A DNA stretch of 64,000 nt from Limnoglobus roseus (GCF_008254045.1 NZ_CP042425.1:5394001-5458000), one strand, 5' to 3'. Positions 16,270-25,183 are shown, numbered from the stretch's first letter. Numbers and translations: made by a program. Notes: generated from the sequence alone by a model not told the origin.

Positions 16270-16491
16270 ATGGAACTCCGTTTGTACTCACTCGCCAACG
16301 TTGCCACGATCCTCGACGCCGACGAGCAGGACGTCTTGGACTGGCTCGCGGCCGGCCGCTTTCCGTCGCCGATTCGCCTGCCCAACGGGGAACAGAGGTG
16401 GAAGTCATACGACCTGGAAGCCTGGATCCTGGAACTGCCAGTGGTGCATCACGGCGGGAAGCTTTCCTCCCAGGATCATCAAGCCGCGTGA
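16270..16491 (+). CDS. AlpA/excisionase-like helix-turn-helix protein
   Basis: Seventy-three residues. MELRLYSLANVATILDADEQDVLDWLAAGRFPSPIRL followed by QRWKSYDLEAWILELP is the typical AlpA-type winged-helix layout, with helix-turn-helix, wing and a W-containing last helix. Such proteins regulate integrases or are excision factors. No integrase is adjacent here; the nearest are 7.6 kb and 44 kb away. Ends 92 bases before the convergent ECF gene. Confidence 0.65.
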   Translation: MELRLYSLANVATILDADEQDVLDWLAAGRFPSPIRLPNGEQRWKSYDLEAWILELPVVHHGGKLSSQDHQAA

Positions 16492-16582
16492 CCGCACCGC
16501 CGGTTGCTGGGTCGCCTATTCCGGCCGCCCGTTCGGGGTGAGCAGTATCGGCTCGCCCTCTTTCCCCGGCAGTATCTTCCTC

Positions 16583-18280
16583 TCAGTGAGGATCGCCTTT
16601 GGTTGGGAGCCTCGCGGCAGCTGGCCGCTTCGACGGAAGCCAATGCACAAACGCGAGCAGTTGGTGGGGCCAACTCGCGATTTGCACCGGCTTGCCCCCA
16701 TCCGGTTCGCAGACGATGAGGCGGGCCGTCTCCTTCTCCCCGTTGCGGCCTTCTCGGATGGCGCAGGCCACCCGCTTGCCGTCGGGGGCCCATCGCGCAT
16801 CGACCGCGAACATGCCGGCAGTCATCTCGAATCGCTCCAGTTTGATCGCCTGGCTGGTCGACGGATCCACGGTGAACATGCCCCAGTTGCTAGGCTTTCC
16901 TAAGTCTCCCGGGAATGCCAAGCCCCCGTAGCCGATCACGGGCGTACCGGACGCCACGTCCATGGTGTGGAAAAGGCAGTTCCCCACAAGCGTCTTGAAC
17001 TTCCCGTCCGCGAGGGTGTACCGGCCCCACTCCGTCCGCGACCGACCGTTCGACACGAGTAGCCAAGCCCCGTCCGGCGCCCACTCGGCCACTTCGTAAT
17101 CCGCCGGCACGCGAAGCATCGTCTCGGCCCCGGTCGCGACGACCCGGCGAGCGTACTGGTACGACGTGCCTCCGTCGGGGTCCGGTGTACGGGTGCTCCG
17201 GCCGTACACGACTTCCGCCATGTCCGGAGACCACACCGGCCACGAGACGCCTTGCCCTGCCGGGACGCCGGTGTCGGTCCCGTCGGCCCCTTCGCTGATG
17301 TCTCGCAGGTGGACGGTCAATCCCGGCGCATCCGGGGAGTCGGCCAACTTCCCGCCCTTGCCCTTGAAAGCGATTTTCTGTCCGTCCGGAGTCAGTCCGA
17401 GGTACCGATCCCGGTCTGGGATCTTCACCTCGTGGGCTTTGCGGCCATCCGGCGTGTACCCGGTCAGGACCGCCGCCTTCTCGCCGGCAATCCTCCAGAC
17501 CCAAATGAGTCCCGGGTCTGGGGCGGGACGCGGCTTTGGCGGCGGGGCCGCCGCAACCTTTGGCACCGGTACCGCGGTGAGCGACCATGCGACGAGCGTT
17601 ACAGCGACCACGCCAACCGCGGCGGCTGATCTTATTTTGGCGAGGATCATGATTCGCATGACTCCGGCGGCAATGGCCGAGACGGCCGGGGAAATGGCAG
17701 CGAGTTCGACCGGCGGGGCGGATCGAGCAGCCTCCGCGAGGGCGGTAAAGAAGGCGGCCGAGAGTGTCACGCCGCGCTTCGCCAGGCGGGCGGCGAGTTG
17801 CTTCCGGGCGGCGGCCAGCCGATAGGACAAGGTTCCTTCCGGGATGCCGAGTTGCCTCGCCGCGGCGGCCCGGCTGAGGCCGTCGATCTCGCACAGCACG
17901 ACCGCGGCCCGGTTCGCGTCGGACAAGTTCGCGATCTCCTCGTCGAGCATCACAAGCGCGTCCGGTTCGACAACGGCTCTCTCCGCGGCCGCCGTGTCCG
18001 GTACGGTGCCCGCGAGCGTTTCCTTGCGCCGTCGGCTCACGGTCAACGCCCTCACCGCCGCGTTCCGGGCGACGCCGTACAGGAATCCGCCCACGGCCGC
18101 CCGCGGCCGAATCGTGTGTGCCTTCCTCGCGAGGACGACGAACACGGCCTGGTAGGCGTCTTCCGCCAAGTCGTGCCGGCCGAGGATCCGGCGGCAGACG
18201 GCGTAGACCTTCGGCCCGTGCCGGCGGACTAGCTCCGCGAATGCGGCCTCGTCCCGGGTGGCGACGAACGCTTCGAGCAA
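16583..18280 (-). CDS. ECF sigma factor fused to a membrane segment and a TolB/WD40-like C-terminal domain
   Basis: A 565-residue protein. Residues 1-60 are sigma-70 region 2 (FVATRDEAAFAELVRRHGPKVYAVCRRIL...DLAEDAYQAVFVVLARKA), residues 110-165 are region 4 (LSDANRAAVVLCEIDGLSRAAAARQLGIPEGTLSYRLAAARKQL), then one membrane segment at about 213-233 (AAAVGVVAVTLVAWSLTAVPV), a Pro-rich linker and about 310 residues of beta-propeller-like repeats (LTPDGQKIAF, WSPDMAEVVYG, WAPDGAWLLVS, WAPDGKRVAC). This fusion is typical of Gemmataceae, and the extracytoplasmic part probably senses a signal. The only start is TTG 18280, and the usual first ~20 residues before the ELLEAF motif are missing, so the start may be damaged. 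Confidence 0.8.
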   Translation of the reverse strand: MLEAFVATRDEAAFAELVRRHGPKVYAVCRRILGRHDLAEDAYQAVFVVLARKAHTIRPRAAVGGFLYGVARNAAVRALTVSRRRKETLAGTVPDTAAAERAVVEPDALVMLDEEIANLSDANRAAVVLCEIDGLSRAAAARQLGIPEGTLSYRLAAARKQLAARLAKRGVTLSAAFFTALAEAARSAPPVELAAISPAVSAIAAGVMRIMILAKIRSAAAVGVVAVTLVAWSLTAVPVPKVAAAPPPKPRPAPDPGLIWVWRIAGEKAAVLTGYTPDGRKAHEVKIPDRDRYLGLTPDGQKIAFKGKGGKLADSPDAPGLTVHLRDISEGADGTDTGVPAGQGVSWPVWSPDMAEVVYGRSTRTPDPDGGTSYQYARRVVATGAETMLRVPADYEVAEWAPDGAWLLVSNGRSRTEWGRYTLADGKFKTLVGNCLFHTMDVASGTPVIGYGGLAFPGDLGKPSNWGMFTVDPSTSQAIKLERFEMTAGMFAVDARWAPDGKRVACAIREGRNGEKETARLIVCEPDGGKPVQIASWPHQLLAFVHWLPSKRPAAARLPTKGDPH

Positions 18281-18499
18281 CTCCCCACACGGCCGCGCGG
18301 CGAATTCCCGTTAGGCGGCCGCCCGCTGGAAACCGTTAACCACGCCCTGCCATCCCGTCGCGGGCATCCGCACTCCTCCGCCGCGAAAGCGTACCGCCTA
18401 CCGTTCTATTCCACGGTTACGCCGCGGCGCGTTGCTAGAAAATGGGAATCCGTGGCGGAATTGATCCTCCCGGCGGACGGTCCCAGATTGAGGCGGGCG

Positions 18500-19186
18500 A
18501 TGACGGAAGCGCAGTGGTGGGCGTGCAAGGATGTTGCCACGATGCTGAAGGTAATCAGGGGGCGAACGTCGGACCGCAAACGGCGGCTGTTTTCCGTGGG
18601 CTGTTGCCGCCGCATCTGGGGCGTGCTGACAGACCCTGTCGGTCGGCACGCCGTGGACATCGCCGAGCGTCACGCCGACGGCAACGCGACCGGCAAGGAA
18701 CTCACCGCGGCAAGCCGGGCGGCGGCCCTCGCGACCGCGGACTACGATCCGATGAAAAGCGGCGATGAATACCGGGCCGAACAGGCCGTCACCGCGGCGA
18801 TGAACGCGGCCGCGAAGGTAGGCCAAACGCTATACGCGGCCGAGTGCTGTGCCGAGGCGGCCGTGGACGGGGGGATCGAGCGAGCCGCACAAAGTCGCCT
18901 GCTCCGCGACATCTTCGGCAACCCGTTCCGCCTCGTGACCTTCGACTCCGCCTGGCTGACCCCGACCGCCGTCGGCCTCGCGGAAGGCATCTACGCCGAC
19001 CGCGCGTTCGACCGGATGCCGATTCTCGCGGATGCGATGCAGGACGCCGGGTGCGAGGATGTGGACGTGCTGAGCCACTGCCGGGGGGACGGCCGCACGT
19101 CCGCGGGTGCTGGGTCATCGACGGCGTTCTCGCGAAAGGGTGATTCGTTCCAAGGGGACTCGGCACCGAGGGCAACGAATGACTGA
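18500..19186 (+). CDS. Gemmataceae MTEAEW-type protein, C-terminus frameshifted
   Basis: About 228 residues beginning MTEAQWWACKDVATML. The body matches a large paralogous family of Gemmataceae: DRKRRLFSVGCCRRIW near the start, LLRDIFGNPFRLVTFD and IYADRAFDRMPILADAMQDAGC later. At about 19,095 the frame is shifted: the conserved ending HVRGCWVIDGVLAKG is present in another frame (stop at 19143), while this frame continues to 19186 with unrelated residues. One base appears lost in the GGGGGGACGGCC stretch. The function of the family is unknown. Its end overlaps the start of the next paralogue. Confidence 0.7.
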   Translation: MTEAQWWACKDVATMLKVIRGRTSDRKRRLFSVGCCRRIWGVLTDPVGRHAVDIAERHADGNATGKELTAASRAAALATADYDPMKSGDEYRAEQAVTAAMNAAAKVGQTLYAAECCAEAAVDGGIERAAQSRLLRDIFGNPFRLVTFDSAWLTPTAVGLAEGIYADRAFDRMPILADAMQDAGCEDVDVLSHCRGDGRTSAGAGSSTAFSRKGDSFQGDSAPRATND

Positions 19187-19880
19187 GGCGGAATGGTTGG
19201 CGGGCGAAAACTTATTCGACCTCTACTACTTTTCGCGCCCCCTTCTAAGCGATCGGAAGGCCGCATTGTTTGCCGTCGGGTGCGTCCGGCTGACACCGCT
19301 CGATGCCCCCCATTCGGTACTGCGGCGGGCCTCCGATGTCGTGGAGGCGGCCGTCGATGGCCAGTGCGATCTTGACGAGGTGCGTTCCGTAAATGGAGCG
19401 GCCGGTGAACTCTGCCGCAGCGTTGTTCTCGATACCCCGGACCACTTCAAAGCGCTCGCCGCGTTACGCCTGACGGACACGCCAGTGTCCTCCTTCGTTT
19501 GGCAGACCGCCTTGTTTCTACAGAAAGTACTCGAAGACCTTCCCGGGACCGGCGGAGAACCTCATGCCGCGCGACGACTCCACTGCCGCCTACTTCGGGA
19601 CGTGGTGTTGCAACCGTTCCGAGGAACCCGTGGTCAGCGACTCTCTCGAAAGCGGCGGCAGGCAAAGCTCTCGCTTCTTCAGCGAGAATGGCGATCCGCC
19701 ACCGCCCTCGGACTTGCGGAAGGGATCTACCAAGACCGTGCCTTCGACCGAATGCCCATCCTTGCCGATGCACTACAGGACGCTGGATGCGAGAACGAAG
19801 ACATCTTGAGTCATTGTCGCCAACCGGGTGAACACATCCGGGGTTGTTGGGTCGTGGACTTGCTAACGGGCCGGAATTGA
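19179..19880 (+). CDS. Gemmataceae MTEAEW-type protein, intact copy
   Basis: A 233-residue paralogue of the preceding gene. It begins MTEAEWLAGENLFDLYYF and keeps the marker segments DRKAALFAVGCVR, VVEAAVDGQ, LLRDVVLQPFR, YQDRAFDRMPILADALQDAGC and the full ending HIRGCWVVDLLTGRN. The family is found as many copies per genome in Gemmataceae; no biochemical role is known to me. The cysteine-rich marker CCRR of other copies is CVRL here. It overlaps the shifted end of the first copy, so the pair probably arose by tandem duplication. Confidence 0.75.
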   Translation: MTEAEWLAGENLFDLYYFSRPLLSDRKAALFAVGCVRLTPLDAPHSVLRRASDVVEAAVDGQCDLDEVRSVNGAAGELCRSVVLDTPDHFKALAALRLTDTPVSSFVWQTALFLQKVLEDLPGTGGEPHAARRLHCRLLRDVVLQPFRGTRGQRLSRKRRQAKLSLLQREWRSATALGLAEGIYQDRAFDRMPILADALQDAGCENEDILSHCRQPGEHIRGCWVVDLLTGRN

Positions 19881-20119
19881 GACCGGACCGTCGGCACGCT
19901 CCTGGCGATCGCCCGACGTTAAGTACCCGCCCGGATGATCTTCACCATGCTTGTGTGCGATGCGTCGGCCGATCGGTTGTCCGCTCAGCAACACTCTCTT
20001 CAAGCCTTTGCCGGGAAGAATCCTGGCCTGTGAGTGAGCGTACACGGCATCTGAATAGGATGGATGTGGGCCTGGCGAATGCCGGGCCACTCTTGTGTCG
20101 CTAGGAATCGGGGTGCCGG

Positions 20120-21070
20120 ATGCATCGCTCAGGGAAGTTGATCGCGACCGGCGTCTTGCTCATCGTGTTCATTTCTGACCCGGTGACGGGCCGGCAGAAA
20201 CCGCCCCTCACCGATCAACCGCCACGGGCAGCGCCCGATCCCCTCAGCCAGTTGATGAAAGAGCAGGGGTACGTCGCCGTCCCACTCGTCCAGGAGGAGG
20301 CCGGCGGCGCCTTCGTCGTGGAGTGCCAGAGCGGGACGGAGAAGTGGCGAATGCTCCTCGACACGGGGGCGGAGAGTTCCTGCCTCGACGCCGGGTTGGC
20401 GAAGCGGCTCGGGCTCAAGGGGCAAGGGGAGGCGAAGGTTGTGGGCGCCGCGGGCGTGCAAGTCGGGGCCCAAGTCTCCCTGCGGGGCATGACGATCGGG
20501 GAGTACGACACGCGGGCAATGGGCAACGAGGTGGGCTTGGCGGCGTTCGATTTCTCGGCCATGGCCGCCGTCCAGGAGCAGCGAAAGATCCCCAAGATCG
20601 ACGGGCTCCTAGGCCACGCGGCCCTGAGGCTCAACTCGGCGGTGATCGACTACGACACGCGGACGCTCTACCTCCGGACGCCGCTCCGGGGCTTGTGGCC
20701 CAAGGTCGAAGGCCGATGGACCGCCACCCGCGGCGAGGAGGACGGTCGGGCACGGGCCATCGACCCCGAGTCGCCGCCGCGACTGGAGTTCAAGGACCGC
20801 CAGTTCCGCCTGACCGACGGGGCGAGGAGTTATCAACTCGGCGTTCACGTGGTCCCTGACAAGGGCCGGTACGTGATGGCCTTCTTCGACCCCGCTCAAG
20901 AATTGGCCCGGGAGCTAGCGTACACTAGGGGCGGGCTCTTGAAGATGGACGGCGATCGGCTCACGGTCTGCGTCTCCCTCGACACTGCCACCGCCCAAGG
21001 TTTGCCGGACGACTTCCGAACGTCTCCGAAGAGCGGACGCCTGCTCTTGGAGTTTAAGCGCGAGAAATAA
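20120..21070 (+). CDS. Secreted retropepsin-like aspartic protease
   Basis: A 316-residue protein with an N-terminal signal-like segment (LIATGVLLIVFISDPV). The motif MLLDTGAESSCLD (Asp-Thr-Gly near residue 82) and the following VVGAAG...SLRGMTIG and IDGLLGHAALRLNSAVIDYDTRTLYL segments match the retropepsin-like fold, where two monomers usually combine one Asp each. It is likely exported and acts on protein substrates outside the cytoplasm. The C-terminal ~110 residues are a separate region of unknown fold. Start ATG 20120 follows a GGGG site. Confidence 0.8.
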   Translation: MHRSGKLIATGVLLIVFISDPVTGRQKPPLTDQPPRAAPDPLSQLMKEQGYVAVPLVQEEAGGAFVVECQSGTEKWRMLLDTGAESSCLDAGLAKRLGLKGQGEAKVVGAAGVQVGAQVSLRGMTIGEYDTRAMGNEVGLAAFDFSAMAAVQEQRKIPKIDGLLGHAALRLNSAVIDYDTRTLYLRTPLRGLWPKVEGRWTATRGEEDGRARAIDPESPPRLEFKDRQFRLTDGARSYQLGVHVVPDKGRYVMAFFDPAQELARELAYTRGGLLKMDGDRLTVCVSLDTATAQGLPDDFRTSPKSGRLLLEFKREK

Positions 21071-21217
21071 CGAGCGGGTTAAAGGCTTGAAGGCGATCTC
21101 CCTCCCATGACCGATTGCTCTCTCTGTAACGCACCAACTTCAGTTTCTGTGGCCGGTCCGGTGCTGATGTTACCATGTGCCGGCGAAATCTAGCACAGGT
21201 TGGCGGAGGAGTTCAGG

Positions 21218-21505
21218 GTGTGGCATCGCTGGGCCGGGCGAGTCGGCAGAACGCTGTTCGCCGTCGCTGTGCTTAACTTCCTGGCCTTCTTCGCGCACTC
21301 GCAAGTCGTAGGTGGCAGTGCGTTCAACGGCAAGCGGGTGGACGGCCGGTACTACGTTGGCAACAAGGGGAAATATACGGAAGTGTCGGAGCGGCAGTGG
21401 CAGACCATGCGGGCGCACGAGGTGTCCGTGTTTGTCACGCACACGCTCGGCCTATTCGCGGGCGTGGCGCTTCTCACATATGCCGACCGTGGTCGCCGAC
21501 GGTAG
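21218..21505 (+). CDS. Small two-helix membrane protein
   Basis: About 95 residues from GTG 21218, chosen because GGAGGAG lies seven bases upstream; an in-frame TTG at 21200 precedes the site. A first membrane helix (TLFAVAVLNFLAFFAHSQVVGG) is followed by a soluble, Tyr/Gly/Lys-rich loop (about 25-70) and a second helix (HTLGLFAGVALLTYA). With this topology the loop would be on the outside. No family recognised. Confidence 0.55.
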   Translation: MWHRWAGRVGRTLFAVAVLNFLAFFAHSQVVGGSAFNGKRVDGRYYVGNKGKYTEVSERQWQTMRAHEVSVFVTHTLGLFAGVALLTYADRGRRR

Positions 21506-21696
21506 TCCGACTGTTGCACCGGACACCTCGGAATGCCGGCGCGTTGCTCGATCAGCAATACGTCGGCGGTTCTGGGGCAACGGATGGCTCAACTCGCTTC
21601 CGATCTCTTGACTCACGAGGCAGGGGAGTTTCCAACTGCGGGACAAATATCGTCTTGCGCGAGCACGAGTTGAACGCCGGGACGGTGACGGAGGGC

Positions 21697-22197
21697 ATGG
21701 CGGTGGCGAAGCACGGCAAGCGGCAGGGGGACGAGGCCATTTGGGCCGCTGGAGCCGCGGGCGTCCGCCCGGACTGGGCGGACGTGATGTGGTTCGGCGC
21801 GGACGCGCATGGGAGGGTGGGCATGTTCACGTCCGCCGGCCCGGGACCGATCCCGCGGGCCGTCTTCCGCGACCTCGCAGCCTACAACGCACTCGACCGG
21901 TTCCTGCGGGAGTTGCCGACGGCTGGAAAGGCGGAGGTGCTCATCCGCTACAAGTGGACGGGCGACTGGGTACGAGTGGCCGAGCGGGGGCTGTTCGCGT
22001 TCAATTACGACTACGACCGCGGGCGGCCGAACGGGTATCGTTTGGTCGCGCGGCCGGCTGTCCCTTTGTCCCTTGGCCAGTTACCGGGGTGGGTGAATGC
22101 AGAGTTGTCAGAGGCGGTCCTGCATGGCGAGTCGTTCGCCGAAGCCGCGGACCGGGTTGCCGATCTGTCCGGCGTTCCTGGTGGGCTGGTGGGGTAG
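21697..22197 (+). CDS. Hypothetical protein of a planctomycete-type family
   Basis: About 166 residues. The segment VRPDWADVMWFGADAHGRVGMFTSAGPGPIPRAVFRD resembles a family frequent in Gemmataceae, with a WxDVMWF..D..G.VG.F...GPG.IP pattern reminiscent of immunity or SMI1-like accessory proteins, but I cannot place it in a named family. The C-terminal half ends in a helical segment AELSEAVLHGESFAEAADRVADL. The start is ATG 21697 or GTG 21703; the GGAGGG site fits the latter better. Confidence 0.55.
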   Translation: MAVAKHGKRQGDEAIWAAGAAGVRPDWADVMWFGADAHGRVGMFTSAGPGPIPRAVFRDLAAYNALDRFLRELPTAGKAEVLIRYKWTGDWVRVAERGLFAFNYDYDRGRPNGYRLVARPAVPLSLGQLPGWVNAELSEAVLHGESFAEAADRVADLSGVPGGLVG

Positions 22198-22352
22198 CAA
22201 CGCCTCAGCAACTGCACCGATCCCGGCCACCCGTTGAGCCCTTACTCGGCCAGTTCTGTGCGAGGGGGCCACTCCCTACGACGTCACTTGATCGTTGGGC
22301 ACACCCTTTGCCACTCTCCCTAGAAGCCCTTCCCCTTTCCCCGGAGCCGATC

Positions 22353-22529
22353 ATGGACGCGCGTAGACAACCCCAGGACACCCGCAAGCGGGACGAAGAA
22401 AGCCGTCAGGACCTGGACGAGCGGGACCAGGCTTCCGCCCCGCCGGCGAGCGGCACGGGCAAGGGCGGGAAGCCGGAGGCGAACAGCGCGGCCGAAGGCG
22501 AAATGCCAGCGAAGGACCGCACGCGATGA
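22353..22529 (+). CDS. Short, highly charged disordered protein (58 aa)
   Basis: From ATG 22353 with CCGGAG upstream. The protein is almost free of hydrophobic residues and rich in Asp, Glu, Arg, Lys and Gln, so it should be unstructured. It overlaps the DUF1653 gene by ATGA, which indicates translational coupling. It may be a linker or helper of that gene; no function known. Confidence 0.5.
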   Translation: MDARRQPQDTRKRDEESRQDLDERDQASAPPASGTGKGGKPEANSAAEGEMPAKDRTR

Positions 22530-22807
22530 CAGACGAGGTCAAGGCCGGCCGGTACCGGCACTTCAAGGGGCAGGAGTACGAGGTCGTCGATGTCGCCTGC
22601 CATCACGAGACGAAGGAGGCGTTCGTCGTGTACCGGGCGTTGTACGGCGAACGGCTGACGTGGGTCCGGCCGGTCGCCGACTTCGTGGCGCGGGTGGACG
22701 TCCCGGGCGGCGGGTCGGTAGCCCGGTTCCTGTACATCGGGACGACGTGCGACGAGTTCCCTGCGGAGGACTCCGGGGACGCGAGGGAGGGCGACGCTTC
22801 GGCGTAA
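22526..22807 (+). CDS. DUF1653-domain protein
   Basis: A 93-residue protein. GRYRHFKGQEYEVVDVACHHETKEAFVVYRALYGERLTWVRPVADFVARV is the full DUF1653 domain (a small SH3-like beta fold), followed by an acidic tail of about 30 residues. Members occur widely in bacteria, often as single small proteins; the molecular role is not settled. It is translationally coupled to the small charged protein upstream. Confidence 0.8.
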   Translation: MTDEVKAGRYRHFKGQEYEVVDVACHHETKEAFVVYRALYGERLTWVRPVADFVARVDVPGGGSVARFLYIGTTCDEFPAEDSGDAREGDASA

Positions 22808-22821
22808 CCGGGGCGGCCGGT

Positions 22822-22989
22822 GGTGAGGGTTCGCCTGTGACGCCGGCCAGCCCACAAGTCCGCGGCCCGCTCGCCCCGGTCAATTTTCCGAGGAGCGGGT
22901 TGCGGCGGTAGGCGGAGAATGCATTGCCCGCCGGCACTCACCGCTTGCCACGACTGCGGCACGGGGCCGAACCCCGTCGCCGGGACCGC
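22822..22989 (+). repeat. Dispersed repeat, copy A
   Basis: Begins GGTGAGGGTT and ends in the conserved block with the stem-loop CGGCACGGGG-CCGAA-CCCCGTCGCCG. It is similar along its length to the copies at 25184-25366 (reverse), 28464-28656 and 40355-40541, with a variable middle. The ends are the best conserved parts. Confidence 0.7.
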
Positions 22990-23141
22990 GGGCGGGCGGC
23001 GGGTGAAGCATACCCGACCGGGCGGCCGAAGGGGAGAGAATCGCCACCGGCGGTGGCCCGCACGTCCGGGTTGTGCTCGGCCTCGTGCGCGGGTATGGTT
23101 CCGGGATCGCCCTCCGTTCGCCCGTCCCGCTCCCGAACCCC

Positions 23142-23471
23142 ATGACCGACTACCAGAATGCCCGCTCGTTGGCCGAGCAACTCACGGCCTTGTCGGAAGC
23201 CACCCGCATCCAACTCGTCCACGAGATCGCCCAGAGCGGCCCGTGTACCGTCGGAGTCCTCGCGCGGCGGATCGGAGCGGCCTACGTCAACGTCTCGCAC
23301 CACCTCGGCCGCCTTCGCGCCGCCGGGGTGTTGACCAACTCAAGGGACGGGCGGCGGGTCGCGTACAGCTTCGCAGAGGGCGTCTTCGTGCCGTCCCGGA
23401 AGGACGACGAACTCGGCACTCTGCACTTCGGCGGATGGCGGATCAGCATCGGGCGGATGACGGGAAGTTGA
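23142..23471 (+). CDS. ArsR-family winged helix regulator
   Basis: A 109-residue protein. SLAEQLTALSEATRIQLVHEIAQSGPCTVGVLARRIGAAYVNVSHHLGRLRAAGVLTNSRDGRRVAYSFAEGVF is a complete ArsR-type winged helix (residues 6-80), including the HHL recognition helix. No Cys metal-site motif (such as CVC) is visible in the usual helix, so it is probably not a metal sensor. The C-terminal 25 residues are unusual for the family. It is monocistronic. Confidence 0.8.
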   Translation: MTDYQNARSLAEQLTALSEATRIQLVHEIAQSGPCTVGVLARRIGAAYVNVSHHLGRLRAAGVLTNSRDGRRVAYSFAEGVFVPSRKDDELGTLHFGGWRISIGRMTGS

Positions 23472-23692
23472 AATGGGCAGGCCGTCCCTGGCCGTGATGC
23501 GGTCCGTCGCTGCCCACGATCTTCTTCGGTAAAGAGGGGCCGAGCATCAAGCGGGCGGGGCAAGCGGATGAAAACTAGGCGGTCTCGGCATTGGACTAGC
23601 ACTGGAATGTCGTAGGTGTTCAGGCCGCCAGGTTGTAAACCAGCGTGCCGGGTGTTCGACCCAACCGTGCGGCAACCTATTCGGAGTGCGTC

Positions 23693-23977
23693 ATGCTCAT
23701 CGCGGAGATCGTTCTGAACCCCGGCGGCATCATCGCCTGGGTCATCGTGGGCCTCGTGGCCGGCTTCCTGGCCGGGCGAGTGATGAAGGGCGAGGGGTTC
23801 GGGCTGATTGGCGACCTAGCTATGGGGCTAATCGGGGCGCTCGTCGGCGGGTTCCTGTTCGGGTTCATCGTCCAGGCGGAGGCCGGGCTGGTCGAAAGCA
23901 CTCTGGTCGCCTTCCTCGGGGCGTCCACCCTTATCGCCATCGTCCGATACTTCCGCGGCACCAAACCCGCAATCTGA
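23693..23977 (+). CDS. GlsB/YeaQ/YmgE-family stress-response membrane protein
   Basis: A 94-residue protein with three hydrophobic segments (IIAWVIVGLVAGFLAG, LIGDLAMGLIGALVGGFLFGFIV, LVAFLGASTLIAIVRYF) and the glycine-spaced pattern of transglycosylase-associated/GlsB proteins. These small inner-membrane proteins are induced by general stress in many bacteria; the mechanism is unknown. Complete length for the family. ATG 23693 is preceded by CGGAG. Confidence 0.85.
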   Translation: MLIAEIVLNPGGIIAWVIVGLVAGFLAGRVMKGEGFGLIGDLAMGLIGALVGGFLFGFIVQAEAGLVESTLVAFLGASTLIAIVRYFRGTKPAI

Positions 23978-24052
23978 CCGCACCCTCATTCTCGTCCGCC
24001 CTGCCGTCGAAAATTGGTTTGAGTTTGCGACGGCGCCGCGATAAAAACGACC

Positions 24053-24092
24053 GGACCCCGTGACCTGCTTGGCGGCTGGTGTCACGGGGTCC
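24053..24092. terminator. Long perfect hairpin
   Basis: GGACCCCGTGAC (24053-24064) and GTCACGGGGTCC (24081-24092), a perfect 12-bp stem with a 16-base loop. The T-run on the minus strand (GGTCGTTTTTATC) lies on its left, so it works best as a terminator for leftward transcription, although it lies 76 bases after the rightward GlsB-type gene. Confidence 0.5.
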
Positions 24093-24154
24093 GAGTGCGT
24101 CAACAAGGGTATCTTAGCCGCCACACATCGTGATGAAAGTCGGCCGCCGTACAC

Positions 24155-24449
24155 TCACCTCTCCCCCGGCACCCACCCCAGCATCGCGACGATCTCGCTG
24201 ATCCACTTCGCCGTCGGCCGCGCCCCGCCGCGGACCTGAATCTCCCGCTCGACGCGGGCGGCCAAGTCCTCGACCTCTGCCTCCGTCGCCCGGGCTTTCT
24301 TCCCACGCTCCTGTCATCGCTCCCGGTCGGCCGTCGTCCCGGGCGGCGAAGAGATCACGTACGGCGTGGAGTTGATGTCGTGCGCCACGACGACCAGTGG
24401 GGCCGTGGACGCGGACAGCGAGTTGGTGACAACCGTGAAGGTGGGTTAA
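24155..24449. pseudogene. Two short protein-like fragments on opposite strands
   Basis: On the minus strand 24155-24313 reads as a natural helical segment (ATEAEVEDLAARVEREIQV..PTAKWISEIVAMLGWVP) but has no start codon. On the plus strand 24333-24449 reads EEITYGVELMSCATTTSGAVDADS before a stop and also lacks a start. Both look like C-terminal ends of genes whose 5' parts are gone. The rest of 23978-24532 shows nothing. Confidence 0.25.
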
Positions 24450-24532
24450 CGGAGGGCCTACGTGAAACGCATTCCGGTCAGTGCCGGCCGCGCCCTCGTG
24501 TGGGGCACCTCGGCCATGTCCTGGGCCACACT

Positions 24533-24727
24533 TTAGGACGAGCTAGGGGTTGGCCGCCGGAACGCCAGGAATCCCGCCCCGACGAAGGCTGCGAGGCCGA
24601 TGACCGCATACGCGATCCGGATGGGGACGAAGCCCGGCGGCTCGTAGCTCGCGAGGAACCCGAAGGCGCAGAAGGCGATTACGGGAAGTAGACAGAGGGC
24701 CAAAACGACGCGCGCGATAGTCGGCAT
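24533..24727 (-). CDS. Small two-helix membrane protein (64 aa)
   Basis: MPTIARVVLALCLLPVIAFCAFGFLASY forms one membrane helix and IRIAYAVIGLAAFVGAGFLAFRR the second, joined by a short Pro/Gly loop. The start has a clean AAGGAG site six bases upstream. No known family; likely an inner-membrane peptide-like protein. Confidence 0.6.
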   Translation of the reverse strand: MPTIARVVLALCLLPVIAFCAFGFLASYEPPGFVPIRIAYAVIGLAAFVGAGFLAFRRPTPSSS

Positions 24728-24892
24728 GGGTGACTCCTTGCCGATGACTGGACGGCAAGTCCCGGCTGCCTCGCCGTGTCGTCGTTAGAATGGCGGTGTT
24801 GATGCGATCGGACCCCACGTCACCAGCCGCCAAAGCAGGTCGCGGGGCCGGTTCACTTTAATCACCGCATTCGACGAAAGCGAGTAGGAACG

Positions 24893-25123
24893 ATGGCCGC
24901 CCCAGATTTCCCGTTCGCGGACGGTGAGCAAGTGCTGGTTCAGGACGGAGCAGGCCGCCGGTTCGCACTCACCTGTCGGTACCGCTATGAAGCGGACATC
25001 GCCGTCGGGTACGTCTTGCAAACGAACTTCGGCACCCTCGCCGCCTACGACGAGCGGGCCGGCGAGTTCGAAGTGACCGCGGCGGGCGAAATCCTCCCCG
25101 TGACCGCCGGGCGGGTGAAGTGA
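24893..25123 (+). CDS. Small hypothetical protein (76 aa)
   Basis: A compact, probably all-beta protein (GEQVLVQDGAGRRFALTCRYRYEADIAVGYVLQTNFGTLAAYDERAGEFEVTAAGEILPV) that may form an SH3-like barrel. Third positions are G/C-rich as in the neighbouring real genes. No family recognised. It stands alone, ending 60 bases before repeat copy B. Confidence 0.55.
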   Translation: MAAPDFPFADGEQVLVQDGAGRRFALTCRYRYEADIAVGYVLQTNFGTLAAYDERAGEFEVTAAGEILPVTAGRVK

Positions 25124-25183
25124 GTCGGCGGCGAGGTTCTTCTTGGCCCGCCCCCCACGCCTACCATAACTGTCCGCCACGTG

